Of a DNA stretch of 64,000 nucleotides, positions 44,592 through 52,509 are shown piece after piece. Position numbers and translations under genes: made by a program. The DNA is from Pseudoalteromonas galatheae (lineage in GTDB: Bacteria; Pseudomonadota; Gammaproteobacteria; Enterobacterales; Alteromonadaceae). Within the stretch, counting starts at the first letter, position 1. The number at the start of each line of letters is the position of its first letter. The stretch spans positions 1,423,001 to 1,487,000 of the forward strand of contig NZ_PNCO02000001.1 of the NCBI RefSeq assembly GCF_005886105.2, read 5' to 3'. The notes beneath the pieces were generated by a model. The model saw nothing but the letters and a program-made list of their open reading frames with translations. It was not told where the DNA came from and searched no databases.

Positions 44592-45293
44592 ATGAATATT
44601 AGCCTTAAAGTCTCATTTTTATTTATCGTATTTTTCAGTTTCTTTTGCCATTCAAGTGTGGAAAAACTAGGTAATAATAAATTTAGATTATTAGGTAGTT
44701 GCCACGGATGCCAAGATACTGAGACTAGAAGTGTCGCAATAGAAATATTAGGTATAGGCAATAATGGCGTTGCTTTTATTTATGATTTTGCTAGTAGAAA
44801 TCTGAGCAAGGTCGATATTTATCATGATAAAGCGAATGTTGAGGGTGAGCAAGTTTACATACCACAATATAAGGTGCTTCCATTGACTGAAAAAGAGTCA
44901 ATGGCTCTTGAACCGCTCGAGTCATTATTTCTGGAAAGCTTGAATTATGGTGGTTATTCGAGTGGTTCTCCCTACCTGATAGCAGCTCATCAGGTTGAAG
45001 GGGAGTGGAACAAGTATAATGCAAATGATTTTATCTTAACATCGGCGATGAGAGACAGTTTAAATAAAGAAATTATTGTTAATCTAAAGAGTCGTATTAA
45101 GCCTTTGCTAATTTCAATTAGAAGTATTTTGGATATGGATAGCAATGAACCTGTAGATTTAAAGCTCCTTCATAAATTAGTGTTTAATGATGGAAGCTAT
45201 GTACTTGCGGTTGAAAGTGAGCAAAGTGACGATGATGATTTTAAAGTACTTAAAGCTTATGATAGTCAGCAGAACGTGCTGGACAAGTACTAA
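44592..45293 (+). CDS. Secreted protein with CXXC motif, member 2 of tandem family
   Basis: A 233-residue exported protein. The ATG at 44592 is chosen, as AAGGA is 7 bases upstream and too near the earlier ATG at 44586. Signal peptide about 1-22. Shared blocks with member 1: LGSCHGCQDTETRSVAIE (CXXC), GVAFIYDFASRNLSKVDIY, and later NANDFILTSAMRDSLN (compare NNAYDFVRSSQMRDELF) and LVFNDGSYVLAVE (compare IIFPDGSYVKVEP). It lacks the cysteine-rich tail. Acidic C-terminus (QSDDDDF). Function unknown. Confidence 0.75.
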   Translation: MNISLKVSFLFIVFFSFFCHSSVEKLGNNKFRLLGSCHGCQDTETRSVAIEILGIGNNGVAFIYDFASRNLSKVDIYHDKANVEGEQVYIPQYKVLPLTEKESMALEPLESLFLESLNYGGYSSGSPYLIAAHQVEGEWNKYNANDFILTSAMRDSLNKEIIVNLKSRIKPLLISIRSILDMDSNEPVDLKLLHKLVFNDGSYVLAVESEQSDDDDFKVLKAYDSQQNVLDKY

Positions 45294-45328
45294 AAGAAAT
45301 AGTTAAACATGCTTAGTTGGGAGCTAAT

Positions 45329-45682
45329 ATGAAGAAATACCTTTTAGGAATATTATTAATCTTTCTCTCATTAGTAAGCTTTATAGCATACTGCGGTTTT
45401 CAAGCTAAATATAATGTCTTAACCAGCTGTCATATGTGCTCCGAGCTAAAAAAACAAAGTGAGGCAATTAGAGCGCATACGGGGCAATTAGGAGAAAAGG
45501 TTTATGTCTATGATTATAGCTCACGAAGCCTGTCAAAATATCAAATAGCATCTAGGTTGGTATTGACGGACAATGGTGTTGTGGATATTAATTATGCAGT
45601 GCCTAAATCATTGTCTATCGATGAACGGTTGGCTCAAGTAATGATTGATAAGGTTTTTGATGGGGTAATTGCTTCAAACTAA
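45329..45682 (+). CDS. Short secreted or anchored protein with CXXC motif, member 3
   Basis: A 117-residue protein from the ATG at 45329 (GGGAG upstream). An N-terminal hydrophobic segment (about 4-22) may be a signal peptide or anchor. Shared block with members 1 and 2: LTSCHMCSELKKQSEAIRAH (CXXC) and KVYVYDYSSRSLSKYQI. It ends soon after, so it corresponds to only the N-terminal half of the others: a truncated paralogue or a one-domain form. A terminator follows at 45714. Confidence 0.72.
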   Translation: MKKYLLGILLIFLSLVSFIAYCGFQAKYNVLTSCHMCSELKKQSEAIRAHTGQLGEKVYVYDYSSRSLSKYQIASRLVLTDNGVVDINYAVPKSLSIDERLAQVMIDKVFDGVIASN

Positions 45683-45713
45683 TTTTAACTTATTATGATC
45701 AAATATGAAGCTT

Positions 45714-45748
45714 ATGAAGCTTATGGAGCAATAAGCTTCATATTTTTT
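45714..45748 (+). terminator. Rho-independent terminator after the CXXC triplet
   Basis: ATGAAGCTTAT and ATAAGCTTCAT form an 11 bp stem with loop GGAGCA, then ATTTTTT. The left arm is partly duplicated just upstream (ATGAAGCTT at 45704). Confidence 0.85.
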
Positions 45749-45759
45749 ACCAAGTATTA

Positions 45760-46089
45760 TCAAATACACTTGGCGGGTTTTGGCAATCCTGCAATTTTTG
45801 TTGCTTGTTTAGCTGGGCCTTTTGGAAATAACTTATATAAATAGATGCTATTACCTTTATCCTCACCTAGTGCTTTAGCCATTGCCTTTACCAGCATACG
45901 GATCGCGGGGCTGGTGTTGTATTCGAGATAAAAACTTCTCACAAACTCAATGACTTCCCAGTGTGCATCTGAAAGCTCAATGTTTTCCTCTGCGGCTAGA
46001 AGCGGTGCTAAGTCTTTAGACCATTGAGTATGGTCTAGCAAATAGCCTTGTTTATCAGTCTCGATAGTTTGGTTGTTAAATTCTAGCAT
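45760..46089 (-). CDS. tusE: Sulfur relay protein TusE (DsrC family)
   Basis: A 109-residue protein from [17 protein letters not shown]. DsrC-family blocks: [26 protein letters not shown] and the C-terminal GLPKPAKCI with the penultimate cysteine that accepts persulfide. TusE takes sulfur from the TusBCD complex and hands it to MnmA for 2-thiolation of tRNA wobble uridine. Last of the tusDCBE operon; it starts 5 bases after tusB ends. Confidence 0.93.
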   Translation of the reverse strand: MLEFNNQTIETDKQGYLLDHTQWSKDLAPLLAAEENIELSDAHWEVIEFVRSFYLEYNTSPAIRMLVKAMAKALGEDKGNSIYLYKLFPKGPAKQATKIAGLPKPAKCI

Positions 46090-46094
46090 GATGA

Positions 46095-46349
46095 TTACCA
46101 AGTAATTGAATTGTTCATAGTAATGGTCAGCTCAACCCAATCTTTGTCAGAAATAAGCTTTACTCCGGCTTCTGGGACAATGCCTCTGGCACTCGCACAG
46201 GTTTGCAGCATCACCACATGTGCATCCTCAGCTGAGATACGCGTTTGGCCAAAGCAGCCATCATTACATAATAAAATAGTGTCGCGATGGGACACAAACT
46301 GCAGCTTATCGCATGCTTCGATACTAGAAATAATATGTAGCGTACTCAT
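46095..46349 (-). CDS. tusB: Sulfur relay subunit TusB
   Basis: An 84-residue protein ([20 protein letters not shown], short C-terminus), in the expected place between tusC and tusE. TusB is the non-catalytic small subunit of the TusBCD heterohexamer. The start overlaps the tusC stop by 4 bases, so translation is coupled. Confidence 0.9.
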   Translation of the reverse strand: MSTLHIISSIEACDKLQFVSHRDTILLCNDGCFGQTRISAEDAHVVMLQTCASARGIVPEAGVKLISDKDWVELTITMNNSITW

Positions 46350-46705
46350 AATGTCACCACAAAGTCATGTTGTTTGATTAACGCGAGGATCTCATGTTGA
46401 TTTTTGACTTCAGTATCAACAGCAAGGGAGTGTGGTGATACGTTAAACTCATCCATAGCTGACTGGCAGGCGTAAACCTGCTCGACATCATAAATTTCCA
46501 AAGTTTTTAATTGTTTAAACATATCTTTTAAACCCAGTGTGGGCGCATTGAGGGTTTTCTGGAGTGATAGCACAGCAGGACCAGTAAAAAGCCAACTTAC
46601 TTGCTGATCAATTGCGGCATAGATTAGTGCGACATCGAGCGCTTCTTTCAGACTATTTTGGTCAAACGGACTGGTTTGAGAAATGATTAACACGGTTTTA
46701 CTCAT
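46346..46705 (-). CDS. tusC: Sulfur relay subunit TusC
   Basis: A 119-residue DsrF-like protein: KTVLIISQTSPFDQNSLKEALDVALIYAA and the end [11 protein letters not shown]. Structural partner in TusBCD. Overlaps tusD and tusB by 4 bases at its two ends, a tightly coupled operon. Confidence 0.92.
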   Translation of the reverse strand: MSKTVLIISQTSPFDQNSLKEALDVALIYAAIDQQVSWLFTGPAVLSLQKTLNAPTLGLKDMFKQLKTLEIYDVEQVYACQSAMDEFNVSPHSLAVDTEVKNQHEILALIKQHDFVVTL

Positions 46706-47055
46706 TTAAACTGTATCCATTTATCAGATTTACTCGAGATCATGGCAAACTCTGCAAGGCCAGCAACGGTGAAAGGGCTAACGTTTTCGGTGCTAACGCC
46801 GCGCTTTTCCGCTGCGGTGACACACAGCAACAGCGGGATCCCTTTATCTTTGATGCGTTGCCAAAGCGCGTTGACTTGCAATTCGTCGGAAGCATGTACA
46901 ATATTTTGACTGGCGTGATAGACAGCATCTTGATATAGAAAGATACACGCGATTTGATGGTCACTTTTAATAGCGGCATCGACATACCGCTCTAGTAAAG
47001 TTAACTTTGACTGTGCAGCTACGCCAAAGTGCACTGATATGGCTATTTGACTCAA
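46702..47055 (-). CDS. tusD: Sulfur relay subunit TusD
   Basis: A 117-residue DsrE-like protein. The catalytic cysteine is in LLCVTAAEKRGV (E. coli Cys78 position). It receives persulfide sulfur from TusA and passes it to TusE. The start is TTG at 47055; the only upstream ATG (47066) opens a four-codon frame whose TGA overlaps this TTG, which could couple initiation. It begins 12 bases after the U-tract of the yccA terminator, so it is read by read-through or a promoter inside yccA. Confidence 0.92.
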   Translation of the reverse strand: MSQIAISVHFGVAAQSKLTLLERYVDAAIKSDHQIACIFLYQDAVYHASQNIVHASDELQVNALWQRIKDKGIPLLLCVTAAEKRGVSTENVSPFTVAGLAEFAMISSKSDKWIQFK

Positions 47056-47066
47056 ATTTTACTCAT

Positions 47067-47090
47067 AAAAAAAGCCCCGTAATGGGGCTT
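47067..47090 (-). terminator. Terminator between yccA and tusD
   Basis: AAGCCCC and GGGGCTT with loop ATTAC, then seven T residues on the minus strand. It ends right at the tusD ribosome site. Confidence 0.85.
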
Positions 47091-47110
47091 ATTTTATCAG
47101 AAATTCTGAG

Positions 47111-47776
47111 TTAGTCATCCGACGCACCTAAAAGGGCAAGGATACTGGTAAATAAGTTATAAATACTTAAATACAAGCTTACAGTTGCAAGCACGTAGTT
47201 TGTCTCGCCGCCGTTAATGATACGGCTTGTATCATAAAGGATAAAGCCAGACATTAATAAAACGACTGCCGCGTTAATTGCCATAAACGCGATGCTTGAT
47301 CCAATGAACAAGTTTACTAGGCTCGAGATAATAACCACGATTAAACCAACTGTTAAAAAGCCACCCATAAATGAGAAATCTTTTTTCGTAGTTAGTGCAT
47401 AAGCTGATAAACCGAAGAAAATTAACGCTGTTGTGCCTAGCGCTTGTGCTATCAACATGCCACCATTTGGTAATGCAGCATAGTGATTAAGCATAGGCCC
47501 AAGGCCGAAGCCTAGAATACCAGTAAATAAGAATACAAGACCGATAGCAGAAGATGAGTTTGCTTTTTTACCGATAACAAATAGCAAACCAAATGCAACT
47601 AATGAACAAACGATACCAGTAAACGCTGGTAATGCCATCGTCATTGAAATTGCGGCTGTTACTGCACTAAACGCTAATGTCATTGCCAATAGGAAGTAAG
47701 TGTTTTTCAACACTTTGTTTGTTTCCATTGTCGACATGACAGGTTTTGCAGTGTTGTATGAATGATTGAATGCCAT
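47111..47776 (-). CDS. yccA: Bax inhibitor-1/YccA family membrane protein
   Basis: A 221-residue inner-membrane protein with seven hydrophobic segments. It has the family opening NKVLKNTYFLLAMTLAFSAV, LVFLFTGILGFGLGPML, GFILYDTSRIINGGETNYVLAT and the end LYLSIYNLFTSILALLG. E. coli YccA binds and restrains the FtsH protease. As in E. coli, it lies next to tusE-related genes, here upstream of the whole tusDCBE operon, separated by a terminator. Confidence 0.92.
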   Translation of the reverse strand: MAFNHSYNTAKPVMSTMETNKVLKNTYFLLAMTLAFSAVTAAISMTMALPAFTGIVCSLVAFGLLFVIGKKANSSSAIGLVFLFTGILGFGLGPMLNHYAALPNGGMLIAQALGTTALIFFGLSAYALTTKKDFSFMGGFLTVGLIVVIISSLVNLFIGSSIAFMAINAAVVLLMSGFILYDTSRIINGGETNYVLATVSLYLSIYNLFTSILALLGASDD

Positions 47777-48030
47777 GATTCAAGCTCCTTAATAAAACAT
47801 GCTGATCCCAAAAATAACTGAGATAAGAGTATCAATTGTTATATGTTGGGGCAATGATTTCTGGATCAATATCGTCGATATTTAGATTGCCTTTATAATC
47901 TAAGCTATTGTCTAAGACTTTGAATATTTTCAAAAGTTCGCTGAAATATCAAAAATACGCAGAATCTTGACTGGTTCTTAGACGATTAAGCCAAATTTTA
48001 CGCAAACGATCAAATAATTGAAAAAAAAGC

Positions 48031-48059
48031 TTCACAAGCGCATAGGGATTCTCTATTAT
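48031..48059 (+). promoter_or_regulatory. sigma-70 promoter for tRNA-Ser
   Basis: TTCACA (48031-48036), 17-base spacer, TATTAT (48054-48059), and a GC-rich discriminator TCGCCCCGC, as expected for a stringently controlled stable-RNA gene. Confidence 0.65.
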
Positions 48060-48071
48060 TCGCCCCGCTGC

Positions 48072-48162
48072 GGAGAGATGGCTGAGTGGTTGAAAGCACC
48101 GGTCTTGAAAACCGGCATACGTTAATAGCGTATCTAGGGTTCAAATCCCTATCTCTCCGCCA
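48072..48162 (+). tRNA. tRNA-Ser (TGA)
   Basis: 91 nt class II tRNA with encoded CCA. Acceptor GGAGAGA/TCTCTCC, anticodon stem CCGGT/ACCGG around CTTGAAA (anticodon TGA), long variable arm (ATACGTTAATAGCGTAT region), T-loop GTTCAAATC. Confidence 0.96.
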
Positions 48163-48170
48163 CATTTAAA

Positions 48171-48195
48171 GCCCTCATGTTTGAGGGCTTTTTTG
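48171..48195 (+). terminator. Terminator of tRNA-Ser
   Basis: GCCCTCA-TGTTT-TGAGGGC hairpin followed by six T residues, 8 bases after the CCA end. Confidence 0.9.
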
Positions 48196-48335
48196 TTTTT
48201 GATATCTGAAACTTCCATTCATCAGCATAACTCTCGATAAAAATACCTATTAGACCAAAGTCGGCTAGTGCCGAGGCTCTGCTTGCACAATACTCAATGG
48301 TGTTGAATGAATAATGAATGTAGAGAGTGTTGAAT

Positions 48336-48713
48336 ATGAAACAAGTTGGCAAAGGGGTAGGCTTCTCTTTATTATCACCGTTAATCGTAGGTGGTGTGCT
48401 TGGGATTTACTACAGCTTTACACTCGGTCGCAGTGAGATGTTCTTTAACTTGCTACTTAGTGCAATTTCTAATGCATACATCGTTGGTCTTGCAATGTGT
48501 CTATTCGTTGTTCCCGGATATATCCTTATGTTTAGGTACAACAAGGTGCAATATGGCGGTTTGTTAACACTGGGGTTACTTGGTGGCGCGATATTTAGCT
48601 ATCTTTTTGCCGCACAATCGGGCGTTGGTTTTATTGTTAACGCCTTAATGTCAATGCTCTCCGCAGGGCTTTTCTTATGTGGTTTGCGGGCTGGTAATCG
48701 TAAAACTGAGTGA
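48336..48713 (+). CDS. Small four-helix membrane protein, unknown function
   Basis: A 125-residue hydrophobic protein from the ATG at 48336 (AGAGAG upstream); a GTG nine bases earlier is possible. Four predicted transmembrane segments (about 9-29, 38-62, 72-90, 95-115) joined by short loops; positively charged ends suggest both termini are cytoplasmic. I recognise no motif. Monocistronic, between tRNA-Ser and msrC. Confidence 0.65.
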   Translation: MKQVGKGVGFSLLSPLIVGGVLGIYYSFTLGRSEMFFNLLLSAISNAYIVGLAMCLFVVPGYILMFRYNKVQYGGLLTLGLLGGAIFSYLFAAQSGVGFIVNALMSMLSAGLFLCGLRAGNRKTE

Positions 48714-48834
48714 TAATTAACCGAGCAGTGTCAGTTTTACAGATAATTAATACTTTTTCAGTCGAAAAGGTTTTAATTGTTTCTCCGAAAGAGTACCTTT
48801 AGCTTTTGTCGTTCAATTCGTGAATTTGATGGTA

Positions 48835-49293
48835 ATGCAAAAGCAAGATTTTTATCAGACTTTAGTTAAACAAGCTCAGGGGCTAATCAGTGGCGAACAC
48901 AATGTGATTGCCAATATGGCAAACTTGAGTGCGCTTTTATTTACAACCCTTGAAGATATCAACTGGGCAGGCTTTTATCTTATGGATAGCGCTGAAGAGT
49001 TGGTTCTTGGGCCGTTCCAAGGTAACCCTGCATGTATCCGAATTCCCGTCGGTAAAGGGGTATGTGGCACAGCAGCTGCGATGTGTGAAACGCAATTGGT
49101 TGAGGATGTTCATGCGTTCGCTGGTCACATTGCTTGTGACGCGGCATCAAATTCAGAAATCGTGATCCCTGTTTTTAAAGGCAATAAAGTGATTGCCGTG
49201 CTAGACATTGACAGTCCCAGTCTGGCAAGATTTGACGAGCAGGATAAAATCGGATTGGAAGCGGTAGTTAAAGCGTTTGAGGAAACGCTTTAA
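48835..49293 (+). CDS. msrC: Free methionine-(R)-sulfoxide reductase (GAF domain)
   Basis: A 152-residue GAF-fold enzyme from the ATG at 48835. Blocks shared with E. coli MsrC (YebR): DINWAGFYLM, LVLGPFQGNPACIRIPVGKGVCGTAA and HIACDAASNSEIVIPV. They hold the conserved cysteines (ACIR, GVCG, HIACD) that catalyse thioredoxin-dependent reduction of free Met-R-sulfoxide. It overlaps the next gene by one base. The order msrC-x-proQ-prc matches yebR...proQ-prc in enterobacteria. Confidence 0.93.
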   Translation: MQKQDFYQTLVKQAQGLISGEHNVIANMANLSALLFTTLEDINWAGFYLMDSAEELVLGPFQGNPACIRIPVGKGVCGTAAAMCETQLVEDVHAFAGHIACDAASNSEIVIPVFKGNKVIAVLDIDSPSLARFDEQDKIGLEAVVKAFEETL

Positions 49294-49571
49294 TGAAAGA
49301 TATGCTTCAGGTACAAGATTATTTGTTTTCCTACGCCGATGTCGGTGATTGGGAAGGCGAAGAAGAAGTTGTTGCAGAACGCTTAAATGAGCTTATTCAT
49401 CACGCCTGGGATTTGCTTCCCGAAGATTTAGACTGTGACACAATAGATAGGCTCATAGAAGGTATTTGGGAACATCTTCGCGGTGATTTAGCGCTTCTTG
49501 AAGCAGATATAGAAGAGCTAATTGACTGGGTTACACACTATATAAACTCGTCGCTCGATGAGCAGATGTAA
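49293..49571 (+). CDS. Acidic 92-residue conserved hypothetical protein
   Basis: A small, very acidic, helical protein (about 25 Asp+Glu; VGDWEGEEEVVAERLNEL, LLPEDLDCDTIDRLIEGIWEHL). No signal peptide or membrane segment. It starts in the msrC stop codon (TAATG) and ends 15 bases before proQ, so it belongs to the same transcript. No family recognised. In this place, next to a basic RNA chaperone, an interaction with ProQ is imaginable but unsupported. Confidence 0.75.
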   Translation: MKDMLQVQDYLFSYADVGDWEGEEEVVAERLNELIHHAWDLLPEDLDCDTIDRLIEGIWEHLRGDLALLEADIEELIDWVTHYINSSLDEQM

Positions 49572-49586
49572 TTAATAGGTTTAAAA

Positions 49587-50237
49587 ATGGAAACCACAAA
49601 CAAGCTAAAAGACACAAATGAAGTATTAGACTTCTTATTTTCAGAATTTCCTAATTGCTTCAAGCAAAAGGATGGGATTAAGCCACTAAAGGTCGGTATT
49701 TTTAAAGATATCGCTGAACGAATTGAGGGCTCTGATAAAGTCAGTAAAACTCAAGTACGTCAAGCACTTCGTAAATACACTTCAAACTGGCGTTATCTCG
49801 AAGCAGTTACCAAGAACGAATTTCGCGTAGACCTAGACGGCAATCAAGCAGAAAAGGTTGAGCAAGAGCACGTTGAACACGCAGAAAAAGCATTGGCTGA
49901 GAGTCGTGCAAAAATGGCTAAGCGCAAAAAGCCACAGCGTCCAAACAATCGCGATGGCGAAACAAAATCTTACAAAAAGAAACCTTACTCAAGGGATCGT
50001 CAAGACCAAAAGCGCCCTAAAATGAGTAATAAACCTGCTGAAGTTAAACCAAAGCGCAGTGGTAAAGTTGAACCTTTACCGGCTGAACAGGTCAAGGTTA
50101 ATAATAAAGTTAAAGTTAAACTTGGCCAAGCGCTTGTTAACGCTACCATCACTGAAGTCAAAAATGATGAAGTGCACGTAGAGCTTGTAACAGGAATGCA
50201 AGTCAAAACTAAAGCAGATAGCCTATATATCCAGTAA
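49587..50237 (+). CDS. proQ: RNA chaperone ProQ
   Basis: A 216-residue ProQ/FinO protein. The N-terminal FinO domain (about 8-115) shows EVLDFLFSEFPNCF, KPLKVGIFKDI and VRQALRKYTSNWRYLEAV. A long Lys/Arg/Pro/Asn-rich linker (about 115-170) follows, and the C-terminal Tudor-like domain has VKVKLGQALVNATITEV and VKTKADSLYIQ. It binds structured small RNAs and mRNA 3' ends. It is followed 10 bases later by prc, the standard arrangement. Confidence 0.94.
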   Translation: METTNKLKDTNEVLDFLFSEFPNCFKQKDGIKPLKVGIFKDIAERIEGSDKVSKTQVRQALRKYTSNWRYLEAVTKNEFRVDLDGNQAEKVEQEHVEHAEKALAESRAKMAKRKKPQRPNNRDGETKSYKKKPYSRDRQDQKRPKMSNKPAEVKPKRSGKVEPLPAEQVKVNNKVKVKLGQALVNATITEVKNDEVHVELVTGMQVKTKADSLYIQ

Positions 50238-50247
50238 GGAGTTGTAT

Positions 50248-52284
50248 ATGAGTAAAAAGTTACCACTCATTTCCCTAGTCGCCGCGTTCGTATCGAGTGT
50301 TACTTTAGCCTCAACAAGCACAGTCACTATTAAGGACTTGCCGGTTCTTAAACCTGAAGCGCAACATACAACGGCTAGTAAACGAGTGACTAACCTATTT
50401 ACTCGACAACACTACAAACGCTTCAGCTTTGATGACAGCTTATCGGATAAAATCTTCGATCGTTACGTAGAAGCCATCGACTTTAATAAGTCTTTGCTTC
50501 TACAGTCGGATATCGATAGTTTTCAACAATATCGTAAACAATTTGATGATGCATTGATCTCAGGAAAATTGGGTTTTGCTTACGATATGTTTAATCTAAG
50601 CATGAAGCGTCGTTTTGAGCGCTATGATTTTGCTATTGACTTACTCGACAAAGAAATGAGCTTCGATAAAAAAGATGAGTTCATTTTTGATAGAGAAGAG
50701 CAAAATTATGCAACCGCGACAAGTGAACTTGATGAATATTGGCGCCAGCGCGTTAAATCTGATGCGCTGCGTTTAAAGTTGACGGGCAAAAATTGGGAAG
50801 AGATCAAAGAAGTTCTTACCAAGCGCTACAAAAACGCGCAAAAACGTCTAGTGCAAACGAACAGTGAAGATGCATTTCAAGTTATTATGAATGCGTTTGC
50901 ACGTAGCATTGAAGCGCACACATCCTATCTCTCGCCACGCCGTGCCGAACAGTTCAAAATGGATATGGACCTAGAGCTTGAAGGTATTGGTGCGGTGTTA
51001 AGTTACGATGAAGATTACACCGTGATACGTAGTTTAGTCCCTGGCGGTCCCGCGGACAAAACTGAAAAACTTAAGCCGGACGATAAAATCATCGGCGTAG
51101 CACAAGATGATAAAGAATTTGTAGACGTTATCGGCTGGCGTTTAGATGATGTGGTCGATTTGATCAAAGGTCCTAAGGGAACCAAGGTTCGACTTCAATA
51201 CCTTAAAGGTACTGATAGCCACGGAACGCCTAAAGTCGTTGAAATTGTTCGTGACAAAGTAAAATTAGAAGATCGCGCAGTTAAATCTTCTGTCTTTGAA
51301 GCTAAATATTCAGAGCTACAAAGTAAAATAGGCGTGATAGAAATTCCGAGTTTCTACAATAATCTCTCTCAAGATGTAAAAACTGAAATCGCTAAACTTA
51401 AAGAAGCCAAAGTCGATGGGGTTATCATTGACCTTCGCCAAAATGGCGGTGGCTCGCTTTACGAAGCAACCCAGCTATCCGGTTTATTCTTTGACCAAGG
51501 TCCAGTGGTTCAGATCCATACCGCTTACAATCGTGTCGAAAGTCAACAAGATAGAGATGGCATTACCTTCTACGATGGACCTTTGACTGTGTTAGTTGAC
51601 CGCTACAGTGCATCAGCATCCGAAATTTTTGCTGCTGCGATGCAGGACTATGGCCGAGCTGTAGTGATTGGTGAGCAAACCTTTGGTAAAGGTACCGTGC
51701 AACAACATCGTGGCCTGGGTAAAAATTACGATTTATTCGAAAACCCTTTAGGGAGTGTAACTTACACGATTGCGAAGTTTTATCGTATCGACGGTGGTAG
51801 TACACAACATAAAGGCGTGATCCCTGATATCTTGCTACCATCGGCAATCAATCCTGAAGAGTGGGGAGAAAGCCAAGAGGATAACGCACTACCTTGGGAT
51901 AGTATTGTTCGTGCAAAATATGCGAGTTTAGATAACTTGTCGCCAACCATTCAGTACTTGAGTAAACGCCATGATGAGCGAGTAAAAGTTGAGCCTGAAT
52001 TCGAATATATTTATAAAGACATTGAAGAATACAAAGCGCGTAAAGACGATAAGGCGATTTCATTAGTTGAAGCTGAACGTATCAAGGAGCGCGAAGATCG
52101 TGATGATCTGGTATTGAAGCGGACAAATGAAAGGTTGAAGCGTCTAGGATTAGAGCCCGTTAAAGATTTGGACGATACGCCAGAGGTTATTTCGGAATTA
52201 GACCCGTACCTTGAAGAGGCAGCCCTGATCACGCAGGACCTAATTTCATACGGGCGAATAGCCAAAAACGAAGTTAAAAAATAA
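50248..52284 (+). CDS. prc: Tail-specific periplasmic protease Prc (Tsp)
   Basis: A 678-residue exported S41 protease from the ATG at 50248 (AAGGAG before it). Signal peptide about 1-22, N-terminal helical domain (RFSFDDSLSDKIFDRYVEAID), PDZ domain (about 230-320, AVLSYDEDYTVIRSLVPGGPA), and a protease core with catalytic Ser in DRYSASASEIFAAAMQDYGRA and Lys in GEQTFGKGTVQQ. The C-terminal DUF3340-type region follows. Prc trims C-termini of periplasmic proteins and peptidoglycan enzymes. Ends at a strong terminator. Confidence 0.94.
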   Translation: MSKKLPLISLVAAFVSSVTLASTSTVTIKDLPVLKPEAQHTTASKRVTNLFTRQHYKRFSFDDSLSDKIFDRYVEAIDFNKSLLLQSDIDSFQQYRKQFDDALISGKLGFAYDMFNLSMKRRFERYDFAIDLLDKEMSFDKKDEFIFDREEQNYATATSELDEYWRQRVKSDALRLKLTGKNWEEIKEVLTKRYKNAQKRLVQTNSEDAFQVIMNAFARSIEAHTSYLSPRRAEQFKMDMDLELEGIGAVLSYDEDYTVIRSLVPGGPADKTEKLKPDDKIIGVAQDDKEFVDVIGWRLDDVVDLIKGPKGTKVRLQYLKGTDSHGTPKVVEIVRDKVKLEDRAVKSSVFEAKYSELQSKIGVIEIPSFYNNLSQDVKTEIAKLKEAKVDGVIIDLRQNGGGSLYEATQLSGLFFDQGPVVQIHTAYNRVESQQDRDGITFYDGPLTVLVDRYSASASEIFAAAMQDYGRAVVIGEQTFGKGTVQQHRGLGKNYDLFENPLGSVTYTIAKFYRIDGGSTQHKGVIPDILLPSAINPEEWGESQEDNALPWDSIVRAKYASLDNLSPTIQYLSKRHDERVKVEPEFEYIYKDIEEYKARKDDKAISLVEAERIKEREDRDDLVLKRTNERLKRLGLEPVKDLDDTPEVISELDPYLEEAALITQDLISYGRIAKNEVKK

Positions 52285-52286
52285 AT

Positions 52287-52311
52287 AAAAGGCGCTTCAA
52301 GCGCCTTTTAT
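52287..52311 (+). terminator. Rho-independent terminator after prc
   Basis: AAAAGGCGCTT-CA-AGCGCCTTTT hairpin with T-rich tail, 3 bases after the stop codon. Confidence 0.88.
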
Positions 52312-52509
52312 TATTTCTTTTACTCTTACTTTTACTTAACAAATTTTGTTATCATCTGCGAGATTTTCTAAGCTGATACTCTTTTGAGGCTTTTTGAGAA
52401 TGGTGCGTGGCTCGACCACTGGCAACCTTGCTACTCAAAACGGCTTAAAGCGGTATACTGCAAATAAAATAATTATAAGCATGGGTCGTCGTGCGTAGGA
52501 GTATTCCTT

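Noticed and set aside
43700..45480. CHGC/CHMC motifs as c-type haem sites
   Set aside because: Haem attachment needs CXXCH; here the histidine is between the cysteines, so these are CXXC motifs without the following histidine.
48072..48195. tRNA-Ser as an integration site for a genomic island
   Set aside because: No integrase and no repeated tRNA end were seen downstream; normal terminator and core genes follow.
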